A stretch of 64,000 bases of DNA from positions 124,001 to 188,000 of the forward strand of contig JAWKYG010000010.1 of the NCBI GenBank assembly GCA_041396585.1. The letters are read 5' to 3'. Shown one piece after another: positions 52,877-62,085 of the stretch. Origin of the DNA: JAUIAI01 sp041396585 (GTDB taxonomy: Bacteria > Pseudomonadota > Gammaproteobacteria > Burkholderiales > Burkholderiaceae_E). Both the position numbers and the translations under genes were made by a program. The notes beneath the pieces are model-generated. The model had not been told where the DNA came from and searched no databases. It saw nothing but the letters and a program-made list of their open reading frames with translations. Numbering within the stretch: the stretch's first letter is position 1; each line of letters opens with the position of its first letter.

Positions 52877-54985
52877 ATGCACGCCGCTTCGGCAGACCGC
52901 GATGACGCGGGCCAGCTTCAGGCGATTTTCGCCCCGCGTTCGATCGCCGTGATCGGCGCGTCCACGGATGCCACCAAGATCGGCGGCCTGCCCATTGCCT
53001 ACCTGCAGGCGCATGGCTACGACGGCGCCGTCTACCCGATCAATCCGCGCTCGGCCACGGTGCAGGGGCTGCGTGCCTACCCCGATGTGCGTGAGGTCGA
53101 GGGCGGAATCGACCTGGCGATCTGCGCGGTGCCCGGCCCGCTGGCCAAGGATGCGGTGATCGCCTGCGCCGAGAAGGGCGTGCGCTCGATGATCATGTTC
53201 ACCGCCGGTTTTGCCGAGGTAAGCCCGCAAGGTGCCGCTGTCCAGGCCGAGATGGCCGCGATCGCGCGCGCCGCCGGCATGCGCCTGTCCGGCCCGAACT
53301 GCATGGGCATGGCCAATCTGCGCACGGGCGCCATCGCTAGTTTCCACGGCGCGTTCAGCGAGCCGGTCTCGCGCGAGGGGCGCATCGGGCTGGTGTCGCA
53401 ATCCGGTGCTTTCGGCGGTCTGAGTGCGCTCATGGCGCGCCAGCGCGGCCTGCCCTTCGCCCATGTGATCACCACCGGCAACGAGGCCGATGTCGAGGCG
53501 GCCGACGGCCTGCTGTTCCTCGCCGATCAGCCTCATGTCGATGTCATCCTGCTGTATGTGGAGGGCGTGCGCGACGGCCCGCGTTTCCTGCGCGGCCTGA
53601 AGCTCGCCCACGAGCGCGGCAAGGCCGTGATCGCCATCAAGCTCGGCAGCACCGAAGTCGGTGGCGCCGCGGCCGCCTCGCATACCGCCGCGTTGGCCGG
53701 TGCCGACGAGGTCTATGACGCGGTCTTTCGCCAGTACGGCGTGCACCGCGCCCGCTCGATCGAGGAGTTCCTCGATCTGGGTTGCACCGTGGCCATCGGC
53801 GGCCTGCCCAAGGGCGATGCCGCCGGCATCGTCACCGTGTCCGGCGGGGTCGGCGTGCTGATGGCCGACGATGCGAGCACCCGTGGCCTGCGCTTGCCCG
53901 AGCTATCGGCACGCACGCAGGCGGCGGTCAAGGCGCTGGTGCCGTTTGCCGGAACCCGCAATCCGCTGGATATCACTGGCCAGGTGGTCAACGACACCAC
54001 CTTGCTGAACAAGGCGGTCGATCTGCTGATCGAAGACGAGGCCCAGCTGGCCACCGTGCTCACGTTTCAGGGGGCCGGCCTGGCACGCCCCAACGCGCTC
54101 GAGACCCTGGTTCAACCCTGGATCGAGATCGTGCGGCGTCACCCGGACCGCTGGTTCGCGCTCGCGGGCATGGTGCCGCCAGACATCCGCCGGGTACTCG
54201 ATGCCGCCGGCATTCCCGCGTTCGTCGAGCCCACGCATGCCACCCGTGCCGCCGCGGCCCTGGCCGCCATTGGCGCCCACCTGAGCCGACCCCTCGAACT
54301 GCCCGAGGTCGGCGAGGCGCCGCCGCTGCCGCAGGGCAAGGCGAACGAGGCCGAATCCCTGGCGGTGCTGCGCGCCGCCGGGCTCGATACCGTCGATGCC
54401 CGGGTGGCCGCGGATGCCGATGCCGCCGTCGCGGCGGCCGGCGCCATCGGCTATCCGGTGGTGATCAAACTGCTCTCGCCCGACGTCATTCACAAGAGCG
54501 ACATCGGTGGTGTTCGCCTGAATCTGCGTGACGAGGGCGAGGTCCGCGATGCGTTCGCGGCCATCATGCAGTCGGCCGCGAAGGCCGCGCCCGGCGCGAA
54601 GATCGACGGCGTCCTGGTCGCGCCAATGGTCAGCGGCGGCGTTGAAACCATCATCGGCGTCACTCGCGACCCGGTATTCGGCCCGGTGGTCATGTTCGGG
54701 ATCGGCGGCGTCCATGTCGAGGTGCTAGGTGATGTGAGCTTCCGCGTGGCACCGTTCGGTGTCGACGAGGCCGAGCGCATGATCGACGAGATCCGCGGTC
54801 GCAAGCTGCTCGATGGCGTGCGCGGCCAGCCGGCGGTGGATCGGGCCGCCCTGGCGCAGGCCCTGTCGCGGCTGTCGATCTTCGCGGCCGCGCATGCCGA
54901 TCGGCTGGTCAGCCTGGAGGCGAACCCGTTCGTGGTGCGCGAGCAGGGCGCGCTGGCCTTGGATGCGGTGTTGCTGACGGACTGA
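52877..54985 (+). CDS. ADP-forming acyl-CoA synthetase (acetate-CoA ligase family)
   Basis: 702 residues from ATG 52877 (GGAG 7 bases upstream). CoA-binding Rossmann domain first (FAPRSIAVIGASTDATKIGG), then the succinyl-CoA-synthetase-like alpha region with the phospho-His area (SHTAALAGADEVYDAVFRQY). The C-terminal ATP-grasp domain carries AAGAIGYPVVIKLLSPDVIH and KSDIGGVRLNL. Interconverts an acyl-CoA with acid and NDP/NTP. The acyl group is unknown; members act on acetate, aryl-acids or pimelate-like acids. Confidence 0.92.
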   Translation: MHAASADRDDAGQLQAIFAPRSIAVIGASTDATKIGGLPIAYLQAHGYDGAVYPINPRSATVQGLRAYPDVREVEGGIDLAICAVPGPLAKDAVIACAEKGVRSMIMFTAGFAEVSPQGAAVQAEMAAIARAAGMRLSGPNCMGMANLRTGAIASFHGAFSEPVSREGRIGLVSQSGAFGGLSALMARQRGLPFAHVITTGNEADVEAADGLLFLADQPHVDVILLYVEGVRDGPRFLRGLKLAHERGKAVIAIKLGSTEVGGAAAASHTAALAGADEVYDAVFRQYGVHRARSIEEFLDLGCTVAIGGLPKGDAAGIVTVSGGVGVLMADDASTRGLRLPELSARTQAAVKALVPFAGTRNPLDITGQVVNDTTLLNKAVDLLIEDEAQLATVLTFQGAGLARPNALETLVQPWIEIVRRHPDRWFALAGMVPPDIRRVLDAAGIPAFVEPTHATRAAAALAAIGAHLSRPLELPEVGEAPPLPQGKANEAESLAVLRAAGLDTVDARVAADADAAVAAAGAIGYPVVIKLLSPDVIHKSDIGGVRLNLRDEGEVRDAFAAIMQSAAKAAPGAKIDGVLVAPMVSGGVETIIGVTRDPVFGPVVMFGIGGVHVEVLGDVSFRVAPFGVDEAERMIDEIRGRKLLDGVRGQPAVDRAALAQALSRLSIFAAAHADRLVSLEANPFVVREQGALALDAVLLTD

Positions 54986-55046
54986 CATCACGCGGCGATA
55001 CGCGCGGTTTCTCTTTGAAGATCGGCCCATCGAAAGGAGCGTCGCG

Positions 55047-55709
55047 ATGACGAGAGTTCGCGTCGAAGGTTTCAGCCTGTCGCTCGATGGCTATGGTGCC
55101 GGCCCCGACCAGAGCATCGACCAACCACTTGGCCGCGGCGGCACCGATCTTCACGAGTGGTTGCTGCCCACCCGCACGCTTCAGCGGGCATTGTTTGGCC
55201 GGGATGGCGGCTCGACCGGCATCGATGACACGTATGCTGCGCGGGGTTTCGACAACATCGGCGCCTGGATCCTGGGGCGCAACATGTTCGGCCCGGTTCG
55301 TGGCGACTGGGCGGACTCCACCTGGAAGGGCTGGTGGGGCGACGAGCCGCCCTACCATGTGCCGGTGTTCGTCCTCACGCATCACGCCCGTGACCCGATC
55401 GAGATGGCCGGTGGCACCACGTTCCACTTCGTCACCGACGGCATGCATGAAGCGCTGCGGCTGGCACGAGCGGCAGCCGCCGGCAAGGATGTGCGAATCG
55501 GGGGTGGCCCGAATACGATTCGTCAGTATCTGGCGGAGGGTCTGATCGACGAACTGCACATCGCCATCGCCCCCGTGCTGCTGGGCGCGGGAGAGCCGTT
55601 GTTCGAGGGGCTCGATCTCGTTGCGGCGGGCTACACATGTGAGCGCTTCGTCGGCTCGGAGAAGGCCACGCATGTCGTGCTGCGGCGTGATGGTGGTGCG
55701 CCGGGCTGA
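55047..55709 (+). CDS. Dihydrofolate reductase family protein (RibD C-terminal type), copy 1
   Basis: 220 residues. FSLSLDGYGAGPDQ at the N-terminus, IGAWILGRNMFGPVRGDW and IGGGPNTIRQYLAEGLIDEL are the family marks for NADPH-dependent reductases related to RibD/DHFR. Folate reduction is not implied; most such proteins have unknown substrates. GAAAGGAG precedes ATG 55047. A shorter relative follows. Confidence 0.88.
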   Translation: MTRVRVEGFSLSLDGYGAGPDQSIDQPLGRGGTDLHEWLLPTRTLQRALFGRDGGSTGIDDTYAARGFDNIGAWILGRNMFGPVRGDWADSTWKGWWGDEPPYHVPVFVLTHHARDPIEMAGGTTFHFVTDGMHEALRLARAAAAGKDVRIGGGPNTIRQYLAEGLIDELHIAIAPVLLGAGEPLFEGLDLVAAGYTCERFVGSEKATHVVLRRDGGAPG

Positions 55710-55784
55710 GCCTGTCGGGCGCTTGCGTCCTTCGCCACGCTCCACGACAAGCGCGTGGCGGCATCGACTAACAGAGAGGCGGTG

Positions 55785-56315
55785 ATGGCCAGACTGTTTT
55801 TCGGCATGAACCAATCGCTCGACGGTTTCGTCGATCACACCGGGTTCGCGCCCGGCCCCGAGCTTTTCGGTCATTTCGTTTCGCAGACGCAGGGGCTGAC
55901 CGGCAGCCTCTACGGCCGGCGGATGTACGAGGTCATGCGTTACTGGGACGATGAGCATCCGGAATGGGACGCTGATGAACAGCGATTCGCGGCCGCGTGG
56001 CGGGCCAACCCGAAGTGGGTCGTGTCGCGTTCGCTGAAGTCGGTGGGCCCCAATGCGCGGGTGCTCGGCGATGATCTTGCGAAGGAGGTGCGTGCTCTGA
56101 AAGACTCCCTTGACGGCGAGATCGAAGTGGCAGGCCCCGAGCTGGCGCACGCGCTGACGCTGCTCGGCCTGATCGATGAGTATCGGATCTATCTGCACCC
56201 TGTGGTTCTGGGGCAGGGCAAACCCTACTTCGCGGGCCCGAGACCGCCGCTTCGGCTGGTGTCCCATGATCGATGCGCGGGCGATGTGATCCGCCTGAGC
56301 TACGTTCCGGCCTGA
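55785..56315 (+). CDS. Dihydrofolate reductase family protein, copy 2
   Basis: 176 residues from ATG 55785 (MARLFFGMNQSLDGFVDH). GSLYGRRMYEVMRYWDDEHP and VAGPELAHALTLLGLIDEY match the same reductase family as the upstream gene, but the two are only distantly alike. The pair is probably an old acquisition and not a recent duplication. Substrate unknown. Confidence 0.87.
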   Translation: MARLFFGMNQSLDGFVDHTGFAPGPELFGHFVSQTQGLTGSLYGRRMYEVMRYWDDEHPEWDADEQRFAAAWRANPKWVVSRSLKSVGPNARVLGDDLAKEVRALKDSLDGEIEVAGPELAHALTLLGLIDEYRIYLHPVVLGQGKPYFAGPRPPLRLVSHDRCAGDVIRLSYVPA

Positions 56316-56424
56316 ACATGCGCAATGGGCGGGGCATGTGATCAGATTCATCTCGAGCCAAGCCCGCGGGCAGCCTGTATGATCCGCGCTCGCCAGAGGG
56401 GCCGAACACTTCACAGGGGGCACG

Positions 56425-57069
56425 ATGAGCGAGTTGGAGCACTACTACGCGGTTCGCGCGAACGAGTACGACACGATCTACGCCAAGCCCGAGCGCCAGG
56501 AGGATCTGCGCGCGATCGAGGCCTGGCTTCCCGGGCTGTTTCGTGCGAAATCGGTGTTGGAGATCGCCTGCGGAACCGGCTACTGGACGCAGTTCATCGG
56601 CCCCGTCGCCACGGACATGGTGGCCGTGGATGCATCGCCTGAAACGCTTGCCATCGCCGCCAGTCGTGTCGAACCGGGCAGGGTGAAGCTGCTCGCCGCC
56701 GATGCCTACGACCTGCCGGACTTCGGCCGCCGTTTTCAGAGCGGCTTCGCAGGGTTCTGGCTTTCGCACGTACCGATATCCCGCCTGCGGGATTTTCTGC
56801 GCGCGTTTCATGCGGCGCTCGAGCCGGGCGCAACGGTAGTCTTCATCGACAATCGCTACGTCGAGGGAAGCAGCACGCCCATCAGCGAACAGGATGACGA
56901 CGGCAACACCTATCAGGTTCGCAGGCTGCGCAACGGCGAGACGCATCGCGTGCTGAAGAACTTTCCGACCGAGCAGGCGCTGCGTGACGTCACCGAGGGC
57001 TTGTGCACGCATGCGCAATTCCGTGTCTGGCAGTATTACTGGGCATTCGAATACCAGGTCGCGCACTAG
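56425..57069 (+). CDS. Class I SAM-dependent methyltransferase
   Basis: 214 residues. SAM-binding motif I is VLEIACGTGYWTQFI, the acidic residue binding the ribose is in MVAVDASPETLAIA, and motif with DAYDLPDFG follows. No signal peptide. The target is unknown. ATG 56425 is preceded by AGGGGG. Single gene. Confidence 0.9.
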   Translation: MSELEHYYAVRANEYDTIYAKPERQEDLRAIEAWLPGLFRAKSVLEIACGTGYWTQFIGPVATDMVAVDASPETLAIAASRVEPGRVKLLAADAYDLPDFGRRFQSGFAGFWLSHVPISRLRDFLRAFHAALEPGATVVFIDNRYVEGSSTPISEQDDDGNTYQVRRLRNGETHRVLKNFPTEQALRDVTEGLCTHAQFRVWQYYWAFEYQVAH

Positions 57070-57211
57070 CCGGCCGTTGAAGGTCCGCATGGGCCTGTCA
57101 TTCACTGGGCGAATCGGGCCGGCCGCCTTTCGCGACTGCATTGCGAAGGCTGATGCGCCATCATGCAGTGCGGATGGATCTGGCGTTCGCCTTGCGCGTG
57201 GGACGTGCCTC

Positions 57212-58063
57212 ATGCTGTTGAAGATCGTCATCGGCGTTGTCATCCTGGTCGGCATCGGCCTGGCGTTCTTGCTGGGCCTGCGCTGGTTCGACGCGCGTGC
57301 CGACGCTCTCGAGCGCGCGCGGCTCATCGCCCTGCAAGAACCCGGGCCGAAGCGCTTCGACCCTGCGATGGTTGCCGATCTGCCCGAGCCGGCGAGACGC
57401 TTCTTCGGCTTCGCGATCACGCCAGGCACTGCCCTGCGATCGGTGGCCGAGATCGAGATGGGGGGCGAGATCAGCCTGGGCAGCCGGGACGCCCCCGACT
57501 ACCAGGCGATGCGCGCGAGCCAGGTGCTGGCGTCTCCCCATGGCTTCGTCTGGCAGGTGACGCTGGCCGGCCCCGCCGCGATATCGGGAACCGACGCCGG
57601 CGGCTGGACCAGGTTTCGCGTGCTTGGGCTGCTGCCCGTGGCGCGGATCAGCGGCGATGAGGATCACCGGCGATCGGCCTATGGCCGCTACGTGGCGGAG
57701 TCGGTGTTCTGGACGCCGGCCGCGGTGCTGCCGGGGCCCGGCATCACCTGGCAAGGTCTGGGCCCGGATACCGCCCGCGTGACCGTGCGGCACGGTGCAC
57801 TCGCCCAGGCGGTGGATCTCAAGATCGCCCCCGACGGCAGACCGATTGCGGTGTGGTTCTCACGCTGGAGCAATGAAAACCCGGACAGGGTCTACCGGCT
57901 GCAGCCCTTCGGCGGCACCTTGTCGGAGTATCGCGAGGTGCAGGGCTTTCGGCTGCCGTTCAGGGTAGAGGCGGGCAACCATTTCGGCACAGATGAATAC
58001 TTCGCGTTCTACAAGGCCGATGTGCGCGAGATCCGGTTTCCCGAGGCGGGCGCGGTGCGTTGA
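57212..58063 (+). CDS. DUF6544/DUF6920-type membrane-anchored protein
   Basis: 283 residues from ATG 57212. One N-terminal helix (KIVIGVVILVGIGLAFLLGL), then a soluble part with LPEPARRFFGFAI, FVWQVTLAGP, RFRVLGLLPVAR and GRYVAESVFWTPAAVLPG. These recur in a family of predicted exported/tethered proteins with no known function. The longer frame from 56984 overlaps the methyltransferase gene and has no start support. Confidence 0.75.
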   Translation: MLLKIVIGVVILVGIGLAFLLGLRWFDARADALERARLIALQEPGPKRFDPAMVADLPEPARRFFGFAITPGTALRSVAEIEMGGEISLGSRDAPDYQAMRASQVLASPHGFVWQVTLAGPAAISGTDAGGWTRFRVLGLLPVARISGDEDHRRSAYGRYVAESVFWTPAAVLPGPGITWQGLGPDTARVTVRHGALAQAVDLKIAPDGRPIAVWFSRWSNENPDRVYRLQPFGGTLSEYREVQGFRLPFRVEAGNHFGTDEYFAFYKADVREIRFPEAGAVR

Positions 58064-58102
58064 GGCAGGGCTGACCCGAGGCCCGGCTCATACACGGCAG
58101 TA

Positions 58103-58846
58103 TCAGATCGACAATGCCGCCGCCGCCCGTTTCATGGCCTGCAAAACGCCTGCTTCCCAGTTCGGCGTATCCGCGCGGCTCACATGGCTGCTCAGGTTCA
58201 GCGCGCCGATGATCGTTCCCTGGTGATCGCGCAGCGGCACCGACGCCGCTACCAGGCCCAGCTCCAGCTCCTCGCGCGCGATCAGGTGGCCATCGAGCCG
58301 GCAACGCTGGATCGAGGCGAGGATGTCATCGATGCGCGTCAGCGTGTGTTCGGTGAACCGAGGGCGTTCGGTCGCCAGCAGCAGTTCGCGAATTCGCGCC
58401 TGCGGCAGTTCGCAGAGCAGCACGCGGGCCGATGTCGAAGCATGGATCGGCAGGCTGCCATCCGGTGTGCCCAGCACCATGTGGCGCCCGGCCGCATTCG
58501 AGCGCGCAATGGGCAGCACCTTGCTCCCGGACCAGACCGAGACCGAGACGGTTTCGGCAACCTCGATCGACAAGGCGTCCAGATCCGCCGTGAGGCGGCT
58601 GCCCCAGCCGTGGCTGGCCAGAAAGGCATGGCCGAGCGACAGCACCTGCGGGGTCAGCTCGAAGTGGCGGCCGCTCTGGCGTGCATAGCCGAGCTCCACC
58701 AGCGTCATGACCAGGCGCCTGGCCACGGCGCGATCCAGCTCCGTGGCCCGGGCGAGCTGCGACAAGGTCATTCGCGGTGCGTCGGCGCTGAAGGATTCCA
58801 TCAGCCGAAGGCCGCGTGCGAACGTGGAGGCGAAGGCGTCAGGCAT
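58103..58846 (-). CDS. IclR family transcriptional regulator
   Basis: 247 residues. N-terminal winged HTH (FARGLRLMESFSADAPRMTL, LSQLARATELDRAVARRLV) and a C-terminal effector-binding GAF-like domain with LPIHASTSARVLLCEL and LVAASVPLRDHQGTIIGALN. IclR proteins typically control the adjacent divergent operon, here the ABC transporter. Two tandem palindromes lie in the shared control region. Confidence 0.94.
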   Translation of the reverse strand: MPDAFASTFARGLRLMESFSADAPRMTLSQLARATELDRAVARRLVMTLVELGYARQSGRHFELTPQVLSLGHAFLASHGWGSRLTADLDALSIEVAETVSVSVWSGSKVLPIARSNAAGRHMVLGTPDGSLPIHASTSARVLLCELPQARIRELLLATERPRFTEHTLTRIDDILASIQRCRLDGHLIAREELELGLVAASVPLRDHQGTIIGALNLSSHVSRADTPNWEAGVLQAMKRAAAALSI

Positions 58847-58981
58847 CGTTGAAGGGTCTCCACCACATGACTGCGTACTTCAGATGCAGGACGCCGGGGA
58901 TTGATCCGGCCGGCAGCGCTGCGCGCGGCCACGGGCCATCCGTGCACCGCTTGACTTCGCGGCCCGGAAGCAACGACACTG

Positions 58982-59017
58982 TGTGCGTATAACGCTCAAT
59001 TGTGCGCATATCGCACA
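58982..59017. promoter_or_regulatory. Two tandem palindromic operators in the iclR/ABC control region
   Basis: TGTGCG-TATAA-CGCTCA (58982-58998) and TGTGCG-CATAT-CGCACA (59001-59017): 17-base imperfect and perfect inverted repeats spaced 19 bases centre to centre, 20 bases before the solute-binding gene. They are probably bound by the divergent IclR regulator. Confidence 0.65.
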
Positions 59018-59036
59018 GAATAAGGGAGACAGCTCC

Positions 59037-60305
59037 ATGAAGTCAAAGCTCATCGCATCCTGCGCGCTGCTGGCCGCGGCCATGCTCGGCAATGCCGCCT
59101 CGGCCGAAACGCTCAAGCTCTGGACATTCCTGAACCCCAACGGCAAGAACGGCCGTGAGGTGGCTCTCAAGCAGCTGATCGAGAAGTACGAGGCCGCCAA
59201 TCCGTCGGTGAAGATCGTGGTGGAGCCGCAAGTCTGGAGCGAGCTGACCAAGAAGTTCGTGCTCGGCGCCAACCTCGGCAAGGCGCCGGACATCGTCTTC
59301 ACGCATGGCAACAACCTGCGTCTGCTGGCCGAATCCGGTGCCGCCGCCGATCTCGATGCGCTGATCGTCAAGAAGTGGTCGGCCGATAGCGCGAAGGACT
59401 TCCTCTACGACGGCCTGCTCGACAAGGCCCGCGTCGATGGCAGGCTGATGGGCGTGCCGGTGTTCCCGTTCGCCACCGTGCTCTACTACCGCAAGGATCT
59501 GCTCGAGAAGGCCGGCAAGAGCGCGGCCGACCTCAAGACCTGGGACGGCTTCGTACCGGCGATGAAAGCGGTGGGCAGCGACACGGTCTCGCCGATGTCG
59601 ATTCCGCTCAGCCCCGATCGCACCACGCAGACCCCGTTCCTCACCCGCCTGCTGGACAAGCAGGGGCGCGTGTTCGATGCCGACTGCAAGCCGATGCTGG
59701 CCACCGAGGCGGCGGCCGAGGCCCTGAAGTTCCAGGCCTCGCTGTTCGAAGATGCCAAGCTCGCCTCGCGCGAAGACATCAGCCGCAACCTGGATGACTC
59801 CTGGGACATGTTTCTGGCCGGGCGCACCGCGGCGATCATGAATGCCTCCACCCGCGCCGGCCAGGTGGCCAGCAAGGCGGCCTGGGATGCGGCCGGGCTC
59901 GGCATCGCCGCGCTGCCCGGCATCGGCGCCGGCAAGGCCGGCCCGGCGGTGGCCAATGCCTGGTTCATCTCGGTGTGGGACAAGTCGCCCAACCGCGATG
60001 CGGCCGCGGCCTTCGTGGATTACATGGTCGGCCAGGACGGCGCCAGCGCCTGGGCGCTCACCGGCCAGCAGCCGCCGCTGCGCGCCTCGGTGCTGAACTC
60101 GGCCGAACTCGCGCAACCGAAATACGACCTGGTGCGCCAGATCGGTACCGCGATCTCGGCGGCCACCGCCGATCTGCCGGCCGAGTGCCGGGCCGACCGC
60201 GTCTATGCCGACCTGAACGAGGCCACGCAGGCGGTGCTCACCCAGAGCGCCTCGGTGGACAAGGCGCTGGCCGATGCGCAGGCCAAGGCGGCGGCGCGCA
60301 AGTAA
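59037..60305 (+). CDS. ABC transporter extracellular solute-binding protein (carbohydrate type)
   Basis: 422 residues from ATG 59037 (AAGGGAGACAGCTCC upstream). Signal peptide ends NAASA|E, followed by a periplasmic family 1 binding protein: LKLWTFLNPNGKNGREVALK, APDIVFTHGNNLRLLAESG, GRLMGVPVFPFATVLYYRKD. Such proteins deliver sugars, polyols or glycerol phosphates. First gene of the operon; two permeases, an ATPase and an oxidoreductase follow. Confidence 0.93.
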   Translation: MKSKLIASCALLAAAMLGNAASAETLKLWTFLNPNGKNGREVALKQLIEKYEAANPSVKIVVEPQVWSELTKKFVLGANLGKAPDIVFTHGNNLRLLAESGAAADLDALIVKKWSADSAKDFLYDGLLDKARVDGRLMGVPVFPFATVLYYRKDLLEKAGKSAADLKTWDGFVPAMKAVGSDTVSPMSIPLSPDRTTQTPFLTRLLDKQGRVFDADCKPMLATEAAAEALKFQASLFEDAKLASREDISRNLDDSWDMFLAGRTAAIMNASTRAGQVASKAAWDAAGLGIAALPGIGAGKAGPAVANAWFISVWDKSPNRDAAAAFVDYMVGQDGASAWALTGQQPPLRASVLNSAELAQPKYDLVRQIGTAISAATADLPAECRADRVYADLNEATQAVLTQSASVDKALADAQAKAAARK

Positions 60306-60375
60306 TCCGACGGACAGGGGCGGGTCGCGATACGCCGCCCCCGCCCCCCGCCCCCCGCCGTTCGCTGAACCGCCC

Positions 60376-61260
60376 ATGGCCCAGTCATCCACGCGCACGC
60401 GCAAGCTCTTCCCCTGGGGCTATCTCGCGCCGTTGCTGTTGCTGGAGGCGGGCTTCGTGTTCACGCCGCTGCTGTTGGCAGCTGTGGTGAGCTTTCAGGA
60501 CTACGACTACTTCCGCCCCGGCGGCTGGGTGGGGGGCGATAACTACGCCTGGGCGCTCAGCAACCCCGAGTTTCTGAAGTCCGTGGGGGTCACCGCGATC
60601 TTCACGGTATTCGCCACCGGGCTCACCTTCTTCGTCGGCTTCGGGCTGGCCATGCTGTTCGAGCGCGACAACCGCCACAACGTGTTGATGCGCACCACGG
60701 TGTTGATCCCGTACTTCATCTCGATGCTGGTGGGCTCGCTGCTGCTGCGCTGGGTGTTCTCCGAAGACGCGGGCCTGGCCACGCTGGCCTTCAGGGCGCT
60801 GCAGATCACCCCGTTCAGCATTCTGGCCGAGCCGCGTTCGGCCATGGTCGCGCTGGTGGCCAATGCGATCTGGCGTGACTCCGCGTTCGCGATGATCCTG
60901 CTGCTGGCCGGCCTGAAGAGCATTCCACCCAACCTGCTGCATGCGGCCCGGGTGGACGGCGCCTCGTATTTCTATGCATTCAGAAGGATCGTGCTGCCGC
61001 TGATGCGCGTGCCGATCCTGATCACCCTGGTGCGGCTCACGCTGTTCTACATGAACGTGCTCACCTTTCCGCTGATTCTCACCGGCGGCGGGCCGGGCGG
61101 CGCCACCGAAACCATCGTGCTCTGGATGTACCGGCGCGGCTTCGAGGACTACGCAATCGGCAAGGCCAACGCGGTGGCGCTGTTGATCCTGCTGGTGAAC
61201 GTGCTACTGGTGGTGAGCCTGATGTTCCTGTTCCGTCAACGCAAGGCGGCCACTGCATGA
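60376..61260 (+). CDS. ABC transporter permease (MalF-like)
   Basis: 294 residues from ATG 60376. Six helices; the EAA coupling loop reads HAARVDGASYFYAFRRIVLP. The TLTGGGPGGATETIVLWMY-like segment (ILTGGGPGGATET) is typical of carbohydrate CUT1 permeases. Overlaps the next permease by 4 bases. Confidence 0.93.
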   Translation: MAQSSTRTRKLFPWGYLAPLLLLEAGFVFTPLLLAAVVSFQDYDYFRPGGWVGGDNYAWALSNPEFLKSVGVTAIFTVFATGLTFFVGFGLAMLFERDNRHNVLMRTTVLIPYFISMLVGSLLLRWVFSEDAGLATLAFRALQITPFSILAEPRSAMVALVANAIWRDSAFAMILLLAGLKSIPPNLLHAARVDGASYFYAFRRIVLPLMRVPILITLVRLTLFYMNVLTFPLILTGGGPGGATETIVLWMYRRGFEDYAIGKANAVALLILLVNVLLVVSLMFLFRQRKAATA

Positions 61261-62081
61261 GGCCTGGCGCGCAACGGTTGCTGGGCTGGGCCGTGTCGGC
61301 GCTGATCGCGCTGGCCGCACTGTTCCCGATTCTCTGGGGTCTGCTCACCTCGTTCAAACCCAAGCGCGAGATCCTGAAGTTTCCGCCCGAGCTGTTCTCG
61401 GCCCAGCCCACGATCGAACACTATCAACGCCTGCTCGACGAGGGCGCCCAGCACTTCATGCTGAACTCGGTCATCGTCTCGGCCGGCGCGCTGGCGCTGT
61501 GCCTGGCGCTCGGCCTGATCGCCGCCTATGCGATGGCGCGCGGCCGCTTTGCCGGGCGCACCGCGATTCTGGTCATGCTGGTGGCGGTGATGAGCATCCC
61601 GATCGCCTCGCTGCTCGTGCCCACGTTCACGCTGATGACCACGATTCATCTGTCGGACACGCTCACCGGCCTGGTGCTGCTCTATGCCGCGTATCAGATC
61701 CCGATCGTGGTCTGGATGCTGATGGGTTTCATCGAATCGCTGCCGATCGAACTCGAGCAGGCCGCCACCGTGGACGGCTACTCGCGCTTTCAGGTGCTGT
61801 GGAAGATCGTGGCGCCGCTGAGCCGGCCCGCGCTGGTGGCCGCGGGCCTGTTCGTGCTCACGTTTGCTTGGAACGACTTCGTCGTCGCGGTGGTCATGAA
61901 CAGCTCGCCCGACACGCGCACGTTTCCGGTGGCGGTCTACAACTTCCTTGGGTTCTTCGGTCGCGACTGGGGCCCGCTGCTGGCGGCCTCGATGGTCTCG
62001 ATCATTCCGATCATCATCGTGTTCATCCGGTTTCAGCGGCACTTCGTCACCGGCATGACCAGCGGCAGCATCAAGGGTTAG
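61257..62081 (+). CDS. ABC transporter permease (MalG-like)
   Basis: 274 residues. EAA loop LEQAATVDGYSRFQVLWKIV, helices throughout, C-terminus ITSGSIKG-like (FVTGMTSGSIKG), which is a hallmark of MalG-type permeases. Start ATG 61257 overlaps the preceding stop; the ATPase gene follows after 4 bases. Confidence 0.94.
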   Translation: MRPGAQRLLGWAVSALIALAALFPILWGLLTSFKPKREILKFPPELFSAQPTIEHYQRLLDEGAQHFMLNSVIVSAGALALCLALGLIAAYAMARGRFAGRTAILVMLVAVMSIPIASLLVPTFTLMTTIHLSDTLTGLVLLYAAYQIPIVVWMLMGFIESLPIELEQAATVDGYSRFQVLWKIVAPLSRPALVAAGLFVLTFAWNDFVVAVVMNSSPDTRTFPVAVYNFLGFFGRDWGPLLAASMVSIIPIIIVFIRFQRHFVTGMTSGSIKG

Positions 62082-62085
62082 TGGG

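Noticed and set aside
54909..56423. 504-residue frame antisense across the CoA ligase and reductase genes
   Set aside because: It crosses three well-supported genes and their intergenic gaps and shows only antisense composition.
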